From NCBI GenBank assembly GCA_020747065.1, contig JAGMVK010000004.1:2046001-2110000 (forward strand): a stretch of 64,000 bases of DNA. Direction: 5' to 3'. Made by a program: the position numbers and the translations under genes. Positions 1-12,476 of this stretch are shown here, one piece after another. Source of the stretch: Cadophora sp. MPI-SDFR-AT-0126. Its lineage: Eukaryota; Ascomycota; Leotiomycetes; Helotiales; Ploettnerulaceae. Under the pieces are notes generated by a model, which worked only from the letters and a program-made list of their open reading frames with translations, did not search any database and had not been told where the DNA came from. How positions within the stretch are numbered: the stretch's first letter is position 1; every line of letters begins with the position of its first letter.

Positions 1-746
1 TCTTCAAATTAGCCATGCTCGCGAGCATGGCATGCGCCTCGGTTTTACCCAGATCTTACGCCAACCTCAGCCCTCGAGCTGCACAGGCAGCGGACCAACT
101 CCTTCAGATCGCTCCAAAATCCAGTACATGCGCGAATGCACCTGCTCCCGACGAATGCGCTACAAATGTTCAAGCGGCACCGTTCCTTATCGCTGCTATG
201 TCGAAGTACCAGATATACTCGGTTTCCGAGATAGCTGCAGTTCTGTCGGTCATAGCATTCGAGAGCGGCGACTTCAAGTACAACATAAATCATTTCCCAG
301 CACCTGGTCGTCCGGGTCAGGTAAGTCCTCTTCTCCCTCGGATTTCAAAAGATTCTGATCGCTCCTGAGATCCTCATCCTTGACCCGTCAGAATCCACAT
401 ACTAATTTGTTTGATGTAGGGAACGAGAGCCATGTTCATGCCGAACTATGTATTACTCTATGCACGATCAATACCTGAGTTGGCCGACAAACTGAATACG
501 ATCACCACAGCAAGCACGGTGGATGGACTGAGTGACGATAAGCTCAATGCTATTCGGGCACTTGTCCTGCCGGAAGAGTATACTTGGGCAAGCGCTGCGT
601 GGTTCCTCACAACGCAATGTGCAAGCATACGCGCATCGCTGCAGACAGGTAGCCAAGCAGGCTACGAGGCTTACATGGGTTGTCTAGGTGTGACTGCCAC
701 TGAAGACAGGCTTGCTTACTGGAAGCAAGCTAGTGCCGCTTTCTAG
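1..746 (+). CDS. Secreted lysozyme-like fungal protein, 5' end cut by window edge
   Basis: Two exons, up to 320 and 420-746; the 99-base intron has GTAAGT and TAG ends and a CTAAT branch site, and the phase closes. The frame is open from base 3 to the first ATG at 15. A hydrophobic stretch (FKLAMLASMACASVL) looks like part of a signal peptide, so the true start may lie just left of the window. The body contains the block FESGDFKYNINHFPAPGRPG followed by GTRAMFMPNYVLLYA, then an Ala/Ser/Cys-rich C-terminal half. This pattern matches a family of small secreted proteins common in filamentous ascomycetes; the conserved Glu in the FESG block recalls lysozyme-like folds. A role in cell-wall glycan hydrolysis is inference only. 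It is transcribed away from the edge and faces the Zn2Cys6 regulator gene, with about 1.7 kb between them. Confidence 0.72.
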
Positions 747-2474
747 AGAAGATGGCCAATGGCTGTCTTTGCTGGCCAAGGGGCACATCCAGGCTTGTTC
801 ACATTATAAAAATGCAACTGTTAAACTCCCATCCATTATTTTTCTAATCTCTTCCTTCACCTTCGTGTCTTTATCTCTCAGCAATGTCTACTGACAGCGC
901 GTGGTGCAGCAGCTGAAAAAAACGAGCTAAACGAGCCTTGCCCGTACAAGAAGTTTTCATGTTGTCGATTGAAACTACACACAGGCTATCAGGCCCCTCA
1001 AGCTGGCTTTGAACCCTTCAGCTACCAACAAGGATACTTGCTTGAACCATGGCTTCATGCAGGAGGTGAACGATGCACAGCCTCTGAAATTTTTGGAGTT
1101 GCATCGAGGCTTGGGCTTTCTCCATACCATCACTCGCCGTCTGTCTGTTCAAGAAAGCAATATTTGATACTGGTGATGAAGTTCAGTGATCCGAAGCAGC
1201 CGATTCAAGTGATGGGGTGGCGAGACTTTCGCTGCCGGTAGATCAGCGTGATGAACCAGCTCCTGATATGAAAGAAATTCGGGGAAATACAGCTGTAGCG
1301 TAGTCTAGCTCAGAAGTACACCCGTTCGGTATTGGTTCATATAGTGAGACTCACCAAAACGAAGGGTGACATTGTCTGGGTCCGGGGCAGCCGGACGCTT
1401 ATCTCCCCATGGGTAGTACGTAGGGACATGAAGAGTAATCAAATGATCGGACCCGAGACCTTCATCGGATCGCAGTCTGCGACAAGTTGAATGGTTGCAA
1501 AGCTAGCCGATGACTCGGAATGATTATCAAATCGATCGAGAACTGTCGCGAATCATGAGTAATCTGTATATTGGTTCACACCATGGTAGCTCGGAAGGCA
1601 CCAGGCTCTCGGATCCCAACTGCCGCATGCACGAACAACAACGGCATTCGAAACCAGTTCGCGAGGCAGGAGATATCATCAGTCTCGATGATGCAAATAC
1701 AACCTTATTAAGCTTTGCTAGTTTGCACGCCGTACATGAACCACTTTGCTCGTTAAGGAGAATTCGGCGAGGATCGCTGAGGGCCTGAACTGGTTCAGAT
1801 ACCAGCGCCGGGGGATTGGGCCATGATATTTTCTGTGGCGAGCACTGCCGTGAAATATGCTTTTGAACTCTATTCCAAGTGGACGACGATTGAGAGTTGA
1901 CAGGAATGGTTCAGCCCACATCTATGCGCCAAAGAAAGCAAGACTGGATGAATTATTAGGCGGAATTTGGATACAAATTTAAGCTTTCGAGATACAGTCA
2001 TAACCAAGCGGTCTAGAATTCTCTATTGGTTCCGCCGAAAGTCTAACAAGGATCTCAAACTTAGATCGATGACCAGTCCTTAAACTCAAAATGTAGCACA
2101 GAATTTTGATCAAGGAACACTTTTTCACAGCTGATTGATTCGTAGAATTTGTCTTGTGGTGCGTGTTTGAGGTAGTCGAGTGAGTACCTCGAGCTCGGCT
2201 ACGATGTTTTTGACGGCGGGGAACATTCCCATCGGAAAGACACCAAACTCGGCATTCAGCAGAGTCCCCTAGAAAGTTATCCGCCTCATTCTGGCACTCC
2301 AGACTGATGAGCGTACGTTTATTTCTTGTTTTTATTTAGCGAACACTGGTCTAGAGGTACAGGTAGAGAAGATACAATAAAATAACCTTCTTGACATAAT
2401 CCAACAAGTCTATCCAAATCTTGTAAAACGCCGACTCCATGCTAAGTTCAAGGTCTACCCATAAAAAAACAACT
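747..2474. other. Gene-poor intergenic stretch
   Basis: This stretch lies between two convergent genes. It has only short open frames with no family resemblance, most opening on TTG rather than ATG. It presumably includes the 3' UTRs of both neighbours. Nothing else was recognised. Confidence 0.5.
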
Positions 2475-5035
2475 TCATGACAGAATAAAGAACGAAAAGC
2501 CTCCCTGAGATCCGATGTCAAAGCCTGTCCCGCTCCACGTATTAGGATCCGCCTGCTCCTTCCTATCATCCGGATACTGAGGAACCATCTGAGGGCCAGC
2601 AAAGTCCATCGGGTAGTCTCCAAGATGTTCGGAAAATGGGTCGTTCGCTGGAAGTGGCGGGGTAGTGTACTGAGGAGGTCCCGAGACAGGAGCTGGGACG
2701 CGGTTATTGTCATACCATTCCTCAGCTGGCTGTTGTATAACTGTCTTGGAGTTGCGCGCTCCGTAGGCTGCAATGAAGTACAGCATGTTTGTGACTTGTG
2801 ATTGAATTTTGCTGCTGTATTCTTCAGCGAACTTTTCGAATACTTTGGCGACTTTTTCTAGCCGGGCGATGTCTTGATACACGCCCGCCGTGTGTTTGTT
2901 CTGGAGCACATGGACACAGAGAACATCGCAACTCCAAGCCAAACTTGGAACCAGAAGCCTAGATCAATAACAACGTAGTCAGTAACGGCTTCAATGGGCA
3001 TTATTCGCTTGGGGGGACTTACCCCATGAATGGATGCTCGTTGTTGAAATGGCTCAATAGAGACACAGCATCTCGCGCAGCTTGCACACATCTGGCGACG
3101 CTTGGCGCAGCTTTCCTTGTCCTGATTTCCGGGTCTCGACCCGACGTTCGGGTAAACAACACAGAGTGTATGGATATGACTAGTTGGTAGTATCTCAGAT
3201 GCATCAAAGTAAGGTAGACCAACCGGCCCTCGTTGCCATCATATAACACGTCACCCGTGATCTCCGGCATACTTGACTTCCATATGTCCAACTCATGCTC
3301 AAGTTCAATGACATGATCGTAGATTTGGTGATGAGGCAATTTGATTGCGCTTGGTGAATATAGCATTGAAAAGACTTTGCTTCGAATTCTTGCTAAGGCG
3401 AAGCGCTGGGAGATGACATTCAAAGTGGAACCATCCTGAAATGTCAAATTTCCGCGGCCGTCAACTGGATCTTTCTCCGGCAGACTTGATACTATGCAAT
3501 CCCAGACAGCCGGGGCTTTGCCGATATACATAGATATATCGCCTGACATAACGTAGGCGTACCAAAATAAGCGTTGCTGAAAGAGGCCCTCGGGATCAGA
3601 TCCATTCTTTGCTGTGTTGTAGCCAGCAGTTACCGTCATTTGTACGGCAATGCCAAGAATGCTTGCTGCTCTCTCGCAATCGGCTATGAAGATGAAATAC
3701 AAAGCCTTGTTCATTGTTAGTCCACGGCCACAAGGTGGGGTTCGAAGTCTTCACTATGCACAACACTGCACCAACGTTCAACGTGCTGGGACCTTCGATG
3801 ATCAAGCGAGGAAGAAGTGCTAGAGCGTTCCCGAGGTAAACATCAGCGTCAACTTTGATGCTGACTGGGTAACATCGAAACTTCTGGAATGCACTGTGAG
3901 AATGTCAGATCGCTCTCATCAAGTGGGATAGTAGAACGAACACTATGATGTTGATGGCTGCTATATATCCGACTTTTAATGCCTGGTTGCCCGCTTGGTG
4001 ACAATTGAGGTACGCGGCCATTGCATCTTCCTCAAACAGAGGTGATTCATTGTTCACAGTTGCAAAAAATCCTAAAACATATCAGAACGAAGAGATACCG
4101 AAGAGAATTTGTCGGACTGCAATAGTTGAGTACCTTGTACACTAGACTCTGCTAGTTTATGGGTTGGTAGGAGACTTGCTGGTGAGGTTAACAAGCCCAG
4201 ATTTTGGCCAAAACTTCTGTCGGGTCGTTGTATTCCCTTGACCATCGTACTGAAACTGTTGTCTCCTAGTAATTGGTCTATCCACTCGACACCTCGGCCA
4301 GAAAAGATTGGTAATGAACCTGTTCCTTCAGTAAAAGAAATTGCTACAAGGTGAATCGAGCTTACCGCAGATGAAATCGGCTGGATCTTCACCGATATCT
4401 TGAGCTGAATTTCGAGTCGCAAAGGGTCCTTCTAGTGGTTCAATCAAGCCTATCTCCGGTATATTCCATGCAAAGCTAGGATCAACAATTCGAGGGCGAG
4501 AAATGATCACATCCCCTGAATGTGAAAGATGACTGTTTCCTTCCGGGCCTCCAGGGACGTGAAGCAGAATCGGTGTTAGGGGACGTGACGGGGCATCAAC
4601 GTCCTGGTCTCCTGGTTTACCCTCAACCAATACCTTCTCCATATGCCGCAGCCTTGCCTCAAGTTCAGAATACCTTCTACATGAAATATCAGTTTACGTG
4701 ACCGCTCAACAACCGGAGGGTGCACCCACGTCTTTCGTTGTGGCCGTTTCCGAGCGGTTGAATACACACATTGATGCCTTAGCTTCTCACAAAGAGAGCA
4801 CATCGGTAAGCGCCGATTACATTTCACCTGTTGTCCTCAGCACAATACCCAGCATGTCCAAAGAATCGCGTTATACCTTTCGTTTTCGACAGTTGTCACA
4901 TGACAATCTCGCGACTTCGGGTCCGACAGATCGTGAAGCTTCATCCCGTTGATCCTCACGTTCTGGAGACTCTGATTGGGTCTGAGAATTGGCTGACGTC
5001 TCTGGTGACTGTGTTGAATGTTTAGATTCCATCAT
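2475..5035 (-). CDS. Zn2Cys6 (Gal4-type) fungal transcription factor
   Basis: Eight exons (minus strand order): 5035-4877, 4827-4730, 4676-4366, 4325-4134, 4071-3942, 3893-3755, 3705-3023, 2958-2475; 731 residues, phases close throughout. The N-terminus holds a perfect zinc binuclear cluster with Cys at 46, 49, 56, 63, 66 and 73, split by an intron after CDNCRKRK. A basic linker and a short coiled coil (RYSELEARLRHMEKVL) follow. The middle region (block IADCERAASILGIAVQMTV) matches the fungal-specific transcription factor domain, and the C-terminus is Pro/Gln-rich. The start is the first of two adjacent ATGs; the frame is open further upstream but has no ATG there. One intron uses a weak donor (GTTCGT at 3941) and another is only 40 bases (4326-4365), so those junctions are less sure. 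It should bind DNA as a dimer in the nucleus; target genes unknown. Confidence 0.88.
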
Positions 5036-6380
5036 GCTCTGCACCGCGATATTTGTGCTTCTTGTTCTTGGTGCGGACGGTGAGCATTTGAGTGAAATGT
5101 CAGCGCATAGAATAAATTCCCGTACAGAAAAAGGGCAATTTGGCAAGGCGAGGTCTCCTGTGAAGTCAAAAGTTACTAGTGCGTCAAGCTGACTACACGT
5201 TTTTGACTAGGGCCTTTTCCCGGTGTGGAACTTTCCCGACCAGGATTTGCTGTCTCAGGTTGCATTGCTTGTGGTTCCTCAAACACTTGAGCTTGGGAAA
5301 CTCTATTTAAACGTGACATCACATCACTAGGTGTATCAAATGGGTTAAGTCTTCATTCATATTTACAATCAAGCGTCAGTCGACTAACAAAGCTGTCGCC
5401 GATATGTCCGTGATCGTGACCGGCCGGTGGGAGGCACGACCGGCTCCCCAACTGCATCCAGGATACGCTGTACCAGACAGAATTTCTTCCAAGGGCAAAA
5501 TGGTTGTGCGATAGAACAGCACAACACATCAAGATAACTTTATTTTAATGCACCAATATTTCTTGGTCCTGCTATCCTTCGCGCTGCTTGGACGGAGACT
5601 TACACGCCTCAGCCACTTCGGACGGATCAGCAAGTATCAAGCCTTGGGCGGCACTTTAAGTGTACGTATGGAATTATTATTTGATTATTTCTCATGTTAC
5701 TTCCCCTACACTTACCTAGTGGTTTTAAGATGTGTACCTCCTTTTCAACCTTCCTTGATACTCATTGTGATTCAAGCATCCAATCCAGTTGCTGTCCTGT
5801 TGACGGCTCCTTCTTTTTGCATACTCATCAACATTTTCTCATTGCGGCCGTTTTTAACTGTCCACGGAAAGCTCTCATTTCCATTCGGACATAAACAGAG
5901 AATGGTTGAGTGGCGAATGAATCAAGCAACCTTGTCATCGATTGTAAACCCATTCTACCCGGTGTCCGAGGAAATCAATGCTGATTCCGAACGTTCAAAG
6001 AGCTCATATGAGGAAAATTGCATATTACATTTCGAACTACTTGCATAGGATGGCAAAGGAAAAAGCGACCTTTTTTCAATTGAATTGGTCGCACTTTGGT
6101 TGCAAGGAGGCAACTGAAAAGTGACTTCGTGGCCTCCGTATCACGACAGCGTTGCATCCAGTCACCTGCGACAATGATCAAGTCACGCATAAGCACGGCT
6201 CAACGAGGTCAAGCGCAGATGCGGCTGTGTAACCGCCAACCTCTTCGAACCTCATGTGAGAGTAACAGAGTGCCCAAAAGATTACCGCAGTGCATAAAGT
6301 AACCAACTCGGACTGGAGGAGTGGGATGTGAGAGACGAGGCACCCTGAGGACTCAGAGAAACCCGCTTCCTGTTCCAAAC
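5036..6380. other. Divergent intergenic region
   Basis: Shared upstream region of the Zn2Cys6 regulator (left) and the N-myristoylated-type protein gene (right). A 166-codon open frame at 5548-6048 starts with ATG but shows no domain, no splice context and a composition like random sequence. I do not call it a gene. Confidence 0.5.
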
Positions 6381-7615
6381 ATGGGTAACACAACATCAAC
6401 TCCGAAGCACCTTCGGCGGTCAGATAAGACAAAGAGTGTCATTTTCACGTTTGAGGACTATACTAGTGATGCTCCTGATAGTGAAAAGATAAGCCGAGAA
6501 GTCGGGGCACTGCAACTGGCAATCAGCGACCATGTTCGGGACTATTATCACGAGCGGCAAATCCAGCGCTCACCTGAAGACATCGAGAAGGTTCTGTTGA
6601 AAGAGCGAGAGAGATTCCCAACACTCTCGAGTATCGAAATATCACACCTGATCTGTGACATTCGGACTCGGCGATCTGCTTTGACTTTCTTCATTTCTCA
6701 CATGGTATTGAAGAATATCAGCTTCTTCGGTCACAAATCGCACACTCTGCTCTCACCAGGAGCTGTCGGAGTAGGTATAGACCTCCAAAATTGGTATCTC
6801 TGAGGTCTGAAGACATATCTTCAGAATCCATATCCTGTATTTCAAACTTTCTCTTAGCAAAATTGAGCGCTGACGCTTCTGTAGTGCATTAATGATTTCG
6901 GATTCGGAGATCCCCAAGTCAAACTGACTGATGGTATGTTTTCATAATCCGCGCTTTCGTCACCATCCTGAGAGAAAACATAGATGAAGAAACGGCTTTC
7001 ACACAATGGCGCGTAGTAACTGCGCACCTTCTCCCGAAATTACAGAAGCGGCCAACTGGGTATCAAAATGCTCGAATCGACCGACTGACCAAAACTGTTG
7101 ACGAAACTCTCATCAATTTCTTTGACTCAGCGAAGGATAATGCGGAGAGACTGCAGAGCGTGCGAGGTATCGTGGAAAAGGCTGGAGTTATCGGGGAGAT
7201 GATCTTTGCGTCTCCATCCCGTTGGAAGTTTGATTGGAACGCATCAAGGCGAGACCTCAGATCTCGAGACAGACGTAGCAAAGAGGGGAATGCTCAGTCA
7301 GAAAATCAGGCTTTTGATAAAGAGGGCAAGATCGTTGTGATTGTTCTATTTCCTGCCCTCGTTCAGATGGATACGAAAGATCCTGAAGACAAGCATGGAC
7401 CAAGACGAATTCGGCGGGGTGACTATGATGGCACCGTTGCAGTCTCGGGGATCTTGAAGGAAGTCAGGAAGTTTGCAGAGCTACAAGACCCCAAAACTCA
7501 AGCGCCAGAACAGCAACATCCAGATTCAGAGCAACAGGAGCCAAGACCGGTTGGGAGCCATCCGATCCTAGCAGCCCCAGCAGAACAGGAGCCTCGGCAG
7601 TCGAAGGTGTTGTAG
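6381..7615 (+). CDS. Conserved fungal protein of unknown function, putative N-myristoylated
   Basis: Three exons, 6381-6770, 6885-6933 and 6975-7615, give 359 residues with closing phases. The middle exon is only 49 bases, and the second intron 41 bases (GTATGT donor). The protein begins MGNTTSTP, which fits the N-myristoylation rule (Gly2, Ser at position 6), so membrane attachment is plausible. It continues with a helical region (about residues 20-230) containing the blocks FFISHMVLKNISFFG and INDFGFGDPQVKL, then a charged segment and a Gln/Pro-rich tail. I do not recognise a catalytic motif. The style resembles fungal proteins that accompany STAND or HeLo-like genes, and the next gene, convergent on the other strand, may be of that type. 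The two 3' ends appear to overlap. Confidence 0.7.
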
Positions 7616-8303
7616 GAGCAAGTGAGCTGCCTGTTTCCAAGATATTGTTCATTGACGGGAGTGATTGAGTGAAAGCCCTCTGGAAGATAGGAGCATGTTT
7701 TCCATGGAAGATATGCCGGAAAAGCTTTTAGTTTAGACGACTGAAGAGTTTCAGTGCTTCGAGGCTGGACCATTTGTGTTCGGGCTGCTGATGAGACGAT
7801 ATCTGTGGAATATGGTGGACTGTGGGTCAAGGCATGCTCCATTGTGCCAATGATTTGGAGAACTTCACAAAAGTCAGGACGAGAACCAGGACAAATTAGG
7901 CAGGAATGGGAGAATACATACGGGAATGATGGCAATAGTTCAGCCTCTTCTCTCGATTCACGAACGACTCTTTATCCATCATGACCCAGCGAATTCGATT
8001 TTTGAAAGTCAGAGGTTTGACCTTGGACACCCGGATGAGCTTTGCAAGTTCCAACGAAGCATGTCTCGTATCATCGATAACATCAACTACTCGTTTAAAC
8101 TGCCTACTTCGCCAGATTTCCTTGGAATAAAACAGCTTGCAAAGTCCTTCGGCAGCAGCGATGTCTTTGTTGACGCGTTTGAGGAGAAGAATACACGTCT
8201 TTGTGTCGGAATCGACGTCTTTCAGTTTGAAGGCAAATTGACCCAAGGAGATTGTTCCATTCATGATTGTAAAAGCACCCGATAATACTGCCAAGGGAAT
8301 CAT
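7498..8303 (-). CDS. Putative HeLo/STAND N-terminal-like fungal protein, 3' end unresolved
   Basis: Exon 1 runs from ATG 8303 to 7922; a 59-base intron (GTATGT donor, CTGAC branch) leads to exon 2 at 7862. The first 127 residues start with a hydrophobic segment (MIPLAVLSGAFTIMNG) followed by regular amphipathic helices (LLLKRVNKDIAAAEGL, FKRVVDVIDDTRHASL). This layout resembles the helical N-terminal domains of fungal STAND/HeLo-like proteins. After the intron the frame stays open to 7498 as a Ser/Thr/Pro-rich tail, but that stretch lies antisense to the tail of the 6381-7615 gene, and a second frame is also open there, so the real stop may be earlier. The protein could be short and intact, or a truncated relic. 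The family assignment is tentative. Confidence 0.45.
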
Positions 8304-10004
8304 GTTGCCCAAGAGTAGCGAGCAAGATTACTAGGACGTGAGCAAAGGGAGAATAGCTTAGACCTAAATACAGCCATCATGCCAACAACATACTCGTATT
8401 CTGAGACATGCTTTAACATCTGGGGCCGAGAAAATACTTCCCTTGAATGTTGAGGCTTTGATGGCCCCCACAGATTGCTGCAGGATGTCTGCTGATGAGT
8501 GGCAAGGCTCACGAGTTGAACTGCTGGAGAAAGGCTAGGGCGAGGGTGAGGGCTGGGGACAAGTTTCTGGCTTCGCTTAAAGGGGTCTTTTAGCTTCTTC
8601 GAGTTAGGCCAGGCTTATCGCCGAAGCCTCATACAACTTCTGGCGAACCATCTCTCCTGTTCTTCGATATGCATATGATTGCATTCAACTTCAAGCTGCA
8701 CCACTTCACATTTGTATTAAGATCCCTCCTGCTCCATGATCTCTCGAGCCCAGTTGTCAGCCTAATTCTATGATCGAAAAGTTCTCTTTTTACCCTACTC
8801 TTTACCATCACCACTGTTGGTTAACCATCGTGTTTTGTTTGCAGAGAGCCCGCCTCGCCTACTGCTAGGTACCTGTCCCGCTTCGAAACCTCACTGGGCA
8901 TTACCTATGTAGTAATCGGACGCCCCTCTGCATTAAAGAGCAGAAACCCTTCGATCCCGCTGTTAAGCTTGCTTTCAAGCAGCCCAATGATACCCAACCC
9001 GAACACTGCTGTCAGCATCCGAGCATCGTCGGAAGCAATCGTAACTTTGCAGACAAGAATCTGTACACCATACTGCGCCTTTCTTGCCATGCCGAACCTC
9101 GGGCGTAGATAAGGCTTATGCGGAGTCAAAGTACCGGAATGATGCTGTGACACTCACCGTGCAGCGACGCGAACCTTCACCGACAAAGCTTCCCGCAAAA
9201 GATTGCTGAGATCAAACGAGGTGTTACTTCTGGATTGACCTTCCACCTTGCAATGTCTGAGAGAACTTCGTTTGCCGGTGAAATACCTTATGGAGGGCTC
9301 TTCCTAGGAATGTGCTGTCGCAGGAAACCTTGCAAAAAAGTAACTAATCTGCAAATATCTGTGAGACTTGGTCCACTTACCATGAAAGGGATACAAACTG
9401 ATTGTCTCCTAGGTGTTATTCGCAATTTTCTTCTAGGGAATATGAGCGAATTTCAGAGTCGCCTTCACATTCTCATGTCCACGAGGCTGGCAAAGCTTGC
9501 GATCAAAATATGCTACAACAAGATCTGGCCAAGAGAAGAGAGTCATCCCGGCAGACTGTCAGCATTTGTTCAAAGCCTTAAGCAACGGGCACTTTTGTCA
9601 CCTCCAGGCACCACACCATTTTCTCGAACACGGGCAACCGTTACGCCCGGGAAAGTATCACCAGATTTTCCTGTCGAGAAGATGCCCAAACGTGGTCAAA
9701 TAGATATGCAACGCACTAACTTTCATCATCCGGAAATTGAATTTAACACTATTACGCATGCCGAAAGGCACCGCAGATGAGTGGCACCTAGAAGAAACGA
9801 CAGACTGGACTTGTATATCCAAAACGGAATCTTGTTAACTTTGCTCTGTTCTTGAGGGTGCAGAACGAGCATAACCATCTATTTTCTCTCCGACAATGGG
9901 CCAGAACGGCGTGATGCTTCTCATTTTTCAATCCCTGACAGATCTCCTGCTCGTCGTTGAAGGACACCGTACCGACCACTTTTCAAGCCTTGCCACTCAG
10001 TATA
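8304..10004. other. Intergenic stretch without recognised genes
   Basis: Open frames at 8905-9153 (minus) and 9235-9780 (plus) open on TTG or a late ATG and show no domain or splice support. The stretch holds the upstream region of the 8303 gene and the 3' flank of the subtilase. Confidence 0.5.
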
Positions 10005-12476
10005 CTACTCTTCAGCCTGAGCCACATATCGAATCTCAAATTCAGGCGAATCATATCGTTCGTAGTTGTCCGCTCGACCTCTGGTTCCAAAGAGCTTCAA
10101 CGCGAATGCGGCGAACTTATATCCTCCAGGAGGGGCCCACTCACCACTTGCCAGTTGCCCATCGAAAGATTGCATCCACCCAATAGGCTTGCGGTAGACT
10201 TGAGGGTAACCAGCAATATTCCCAAGCGTCTTTTCGCCGTAACCGTTGTCCTTGGCCGCCGCAAGAGATTTATTGGCTGATATGGGAACGAGTTCAAGAT
10301 GAACTTCTGCGCTACCCATGACCAGCCAGAGAAATTGATCTGGCATGGCGTAAGGGGCAATTACAAGACCACTCTCTGGCTCAACAGGAACAACCCATTC
10401 TGGGTGAATAGCTGGGGCAGGCAACTGGAAAATCGCGTTTTCGGGAACGATGTCGTTCACCGGACTATCTGTCCGACTGAGACTCATGCGATCAGAAGCC
10501 ATCACGGTGTGATTTCGCATACTTGTTGCGGCTCCAATGTATGGCAGAGATAAAGCGGAGGAACCATCGCTGCTTTCTCCGTCGATGAGTATCCAGCCGG
10601 AGTAAATTGGTAGAACTGCAGCATCAAGCCCAATTGGTTGTTGAGCGAAAACCTTGACAGTCGCTCGCGATCCAGCTTTTACTTCGAGTGTAGGTGGGTC
10701 AAAGCTGAGGATGGCATGGCTGGCAAACAGGTCTGGCTCAGAGCTGCGGTAGATTCCTGATACCAGCGTCGTGGCTGACAATGCCGCTCTGTGAGAAAAG
10801 GTGTAATTGACAGTCTTATTGCCTGAATTTGTTATCTTGAAAGTTTGCTCGGATTCAAAATGAGAAGTGTCGTTGAACGAGAGATTGGGAACATTGAAGG
10901 TAGTGCTGGCATAGGCAGCGTCAAATGCCTGTACCATACCGGCTCCTTGTTGGACGACAGGGCCGGGTGCAGAGACTCCCTCTGTTGACATTCTATTCGC
11001 AGGCCGGGCAGTTGTCGAGAGAACTCTCTCCAGTTCCATGGGGTTTATTGTACCCCGTACCTGCACATGTCAGGATCATCAGATCTTCAGTTGGGGAAGA
11101 GAACAGGGCATACCTGGGATATCAAAGCGACAACACTGGCAACGAGAGGCGTTGCCATCGAAGTTCCCGACGCAATGGCGTAGCTGCCTAAATTTACTGG
11201 ATAGGTGGAGAGAATGTTACGTCCTGGGGCCCCGAATTGCGGCTTCATAGCCAGATCAAAAGTTGGACCCCAACTAGTGAACGAGCTAACAGTTTCTGCG
11301 TCATCAAATGAAGAGATACCCATCACTCTGTCTCCCGATGAAGGCGCAGCTGGAGAAAACAGGCCATAATTTGCACCTGCTTCGTTACCTGCAGCAAAAG
11401 TGCATGGCACACCTGCTGCAACTATACGGGACACAGCAACAGCAAAAGGATGCTCGCTCCAACCACTGGGATCTCCGATAGAGCCCGTGATAATATCACT
11501 TCCGTCCTCGTAGGCTTTGAGGAGTCCAGCAATCATGATGTCGGTGGAAGACAGACCGTTGCACGCGATCACTCGATATGCTCCGAGTGTCACATCAGGA
11601 GCGGCACCACCAGGGACCATATCATTTGCCTTCGCTGCTATGATTCCAGCCACGTGTGTACCATGACCGTGGCATCCATCAAAAGGGTCGCTATCGGTAA
11701 CAGGAGGGCTCGAACCATCAAAATTGTCTCCGATCAAGTCAGCGCCATGAGTTACCAAACACCCAGGTCCAAGACATCCGCCAAGTGCAGGGTGCGTGTA
11801 GTCAATGCCAGTGTCGAGAATGCCTATGCGAAGACCTGCACCAGTAAAACCTTCGGCATGGAGGCGATCTACTTGGGTCATGACGTGAGGGGGATAAGGG
11901 CTGTACGGGTTGGCTTGTCTCCTCCTCTCTGGTAAGGATTTTCCTTTCCCAGTACTGATCACTACATTAGCATTGGTTTGGCGAATTCGCCAATGTTGTG
12001 GGTTAGGTCCACAAGCTATCCCAACCAAAGTCCAGTTCAGGAGTAAACAAATACCCACTCACACTGTTATATTAGCATCCTGAAGACGAATAATCTCGAT
12101 AGGCCAAAGCTGTTTTACCTGCGCAAGTGCAGCAATTCTTGCCTCTGTCTCTTGTGTAGAGTTGATGGATGACCGGATATTGAAAGAGAGTCCTCTGAAC
12201 ATAGAAGACTTGAAGTTAAGCCGTGGCGAGATTTGTTCTACTCCATCCTCTCTGGCAAGATGGTCAATAAATGCATCGGAGTCCTATGAATAGTGTTAGT
12301 CATGGTTTCATGACTTTCAAAGTCATACACACGATAGCATCAGCAAGCTCAACAATGTAAGCACCTGGGATTGTTGTCGCGGAGATGGCAGCTTGGACAT
12401 CCGGATCTGAAGATATAATTGTACTAGCTCCAAATGCAACACCAAGAAGAGCAACGAGCAGTCGTTGAACGAGCAT
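10005..12476 (-). CDS. Secreted subtilisin-like serine protease (S8A, Vpr-type) lacking a PA domain
   Basis: Four exons: 12476-12333, 12283-12063, 11954-11114, 11060-10005; 753 residues, phases close. A signal peptide (about 1-23) is followed by an I9-like propeptide (about 38-75). The catalytic triad is Asp169 (ILDTGIDYTHP), His219 (GHGTHVAG) and Ser387 (SGTSMATP), with the oxyanion Asn312 (AAGN). A beta-rich Fn3-like region (about 430-740) makes up the C-terminus. The closest architecture I know is the fungal minor extracellular protease/Vpr group. In that group a protease-associated (PA) domain normally sits between the Asn and Ser blocks, but here only about 75 residues separate Asn312 from Ser387. 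The active site is complete, so it should be an active extracellular endopeptidase. The first donor (GTGTGT) is non-consensus but keeps the frame. No partner gene nearby. Confidence 0.9.

Noticed and set aside
5548..6048. 166-codon ATG-started open frame in the divergent region next to the Zn2Cys6 gene
   Set aside because: It has mixed hydrophobic text without signal, motif or intron, and lies in a promoter region. Likely chance.
9235..9780. 181-codon open frame, plus strand
   Set aside because: It opens on TTG. No motif, no family resemblance and no splice support.
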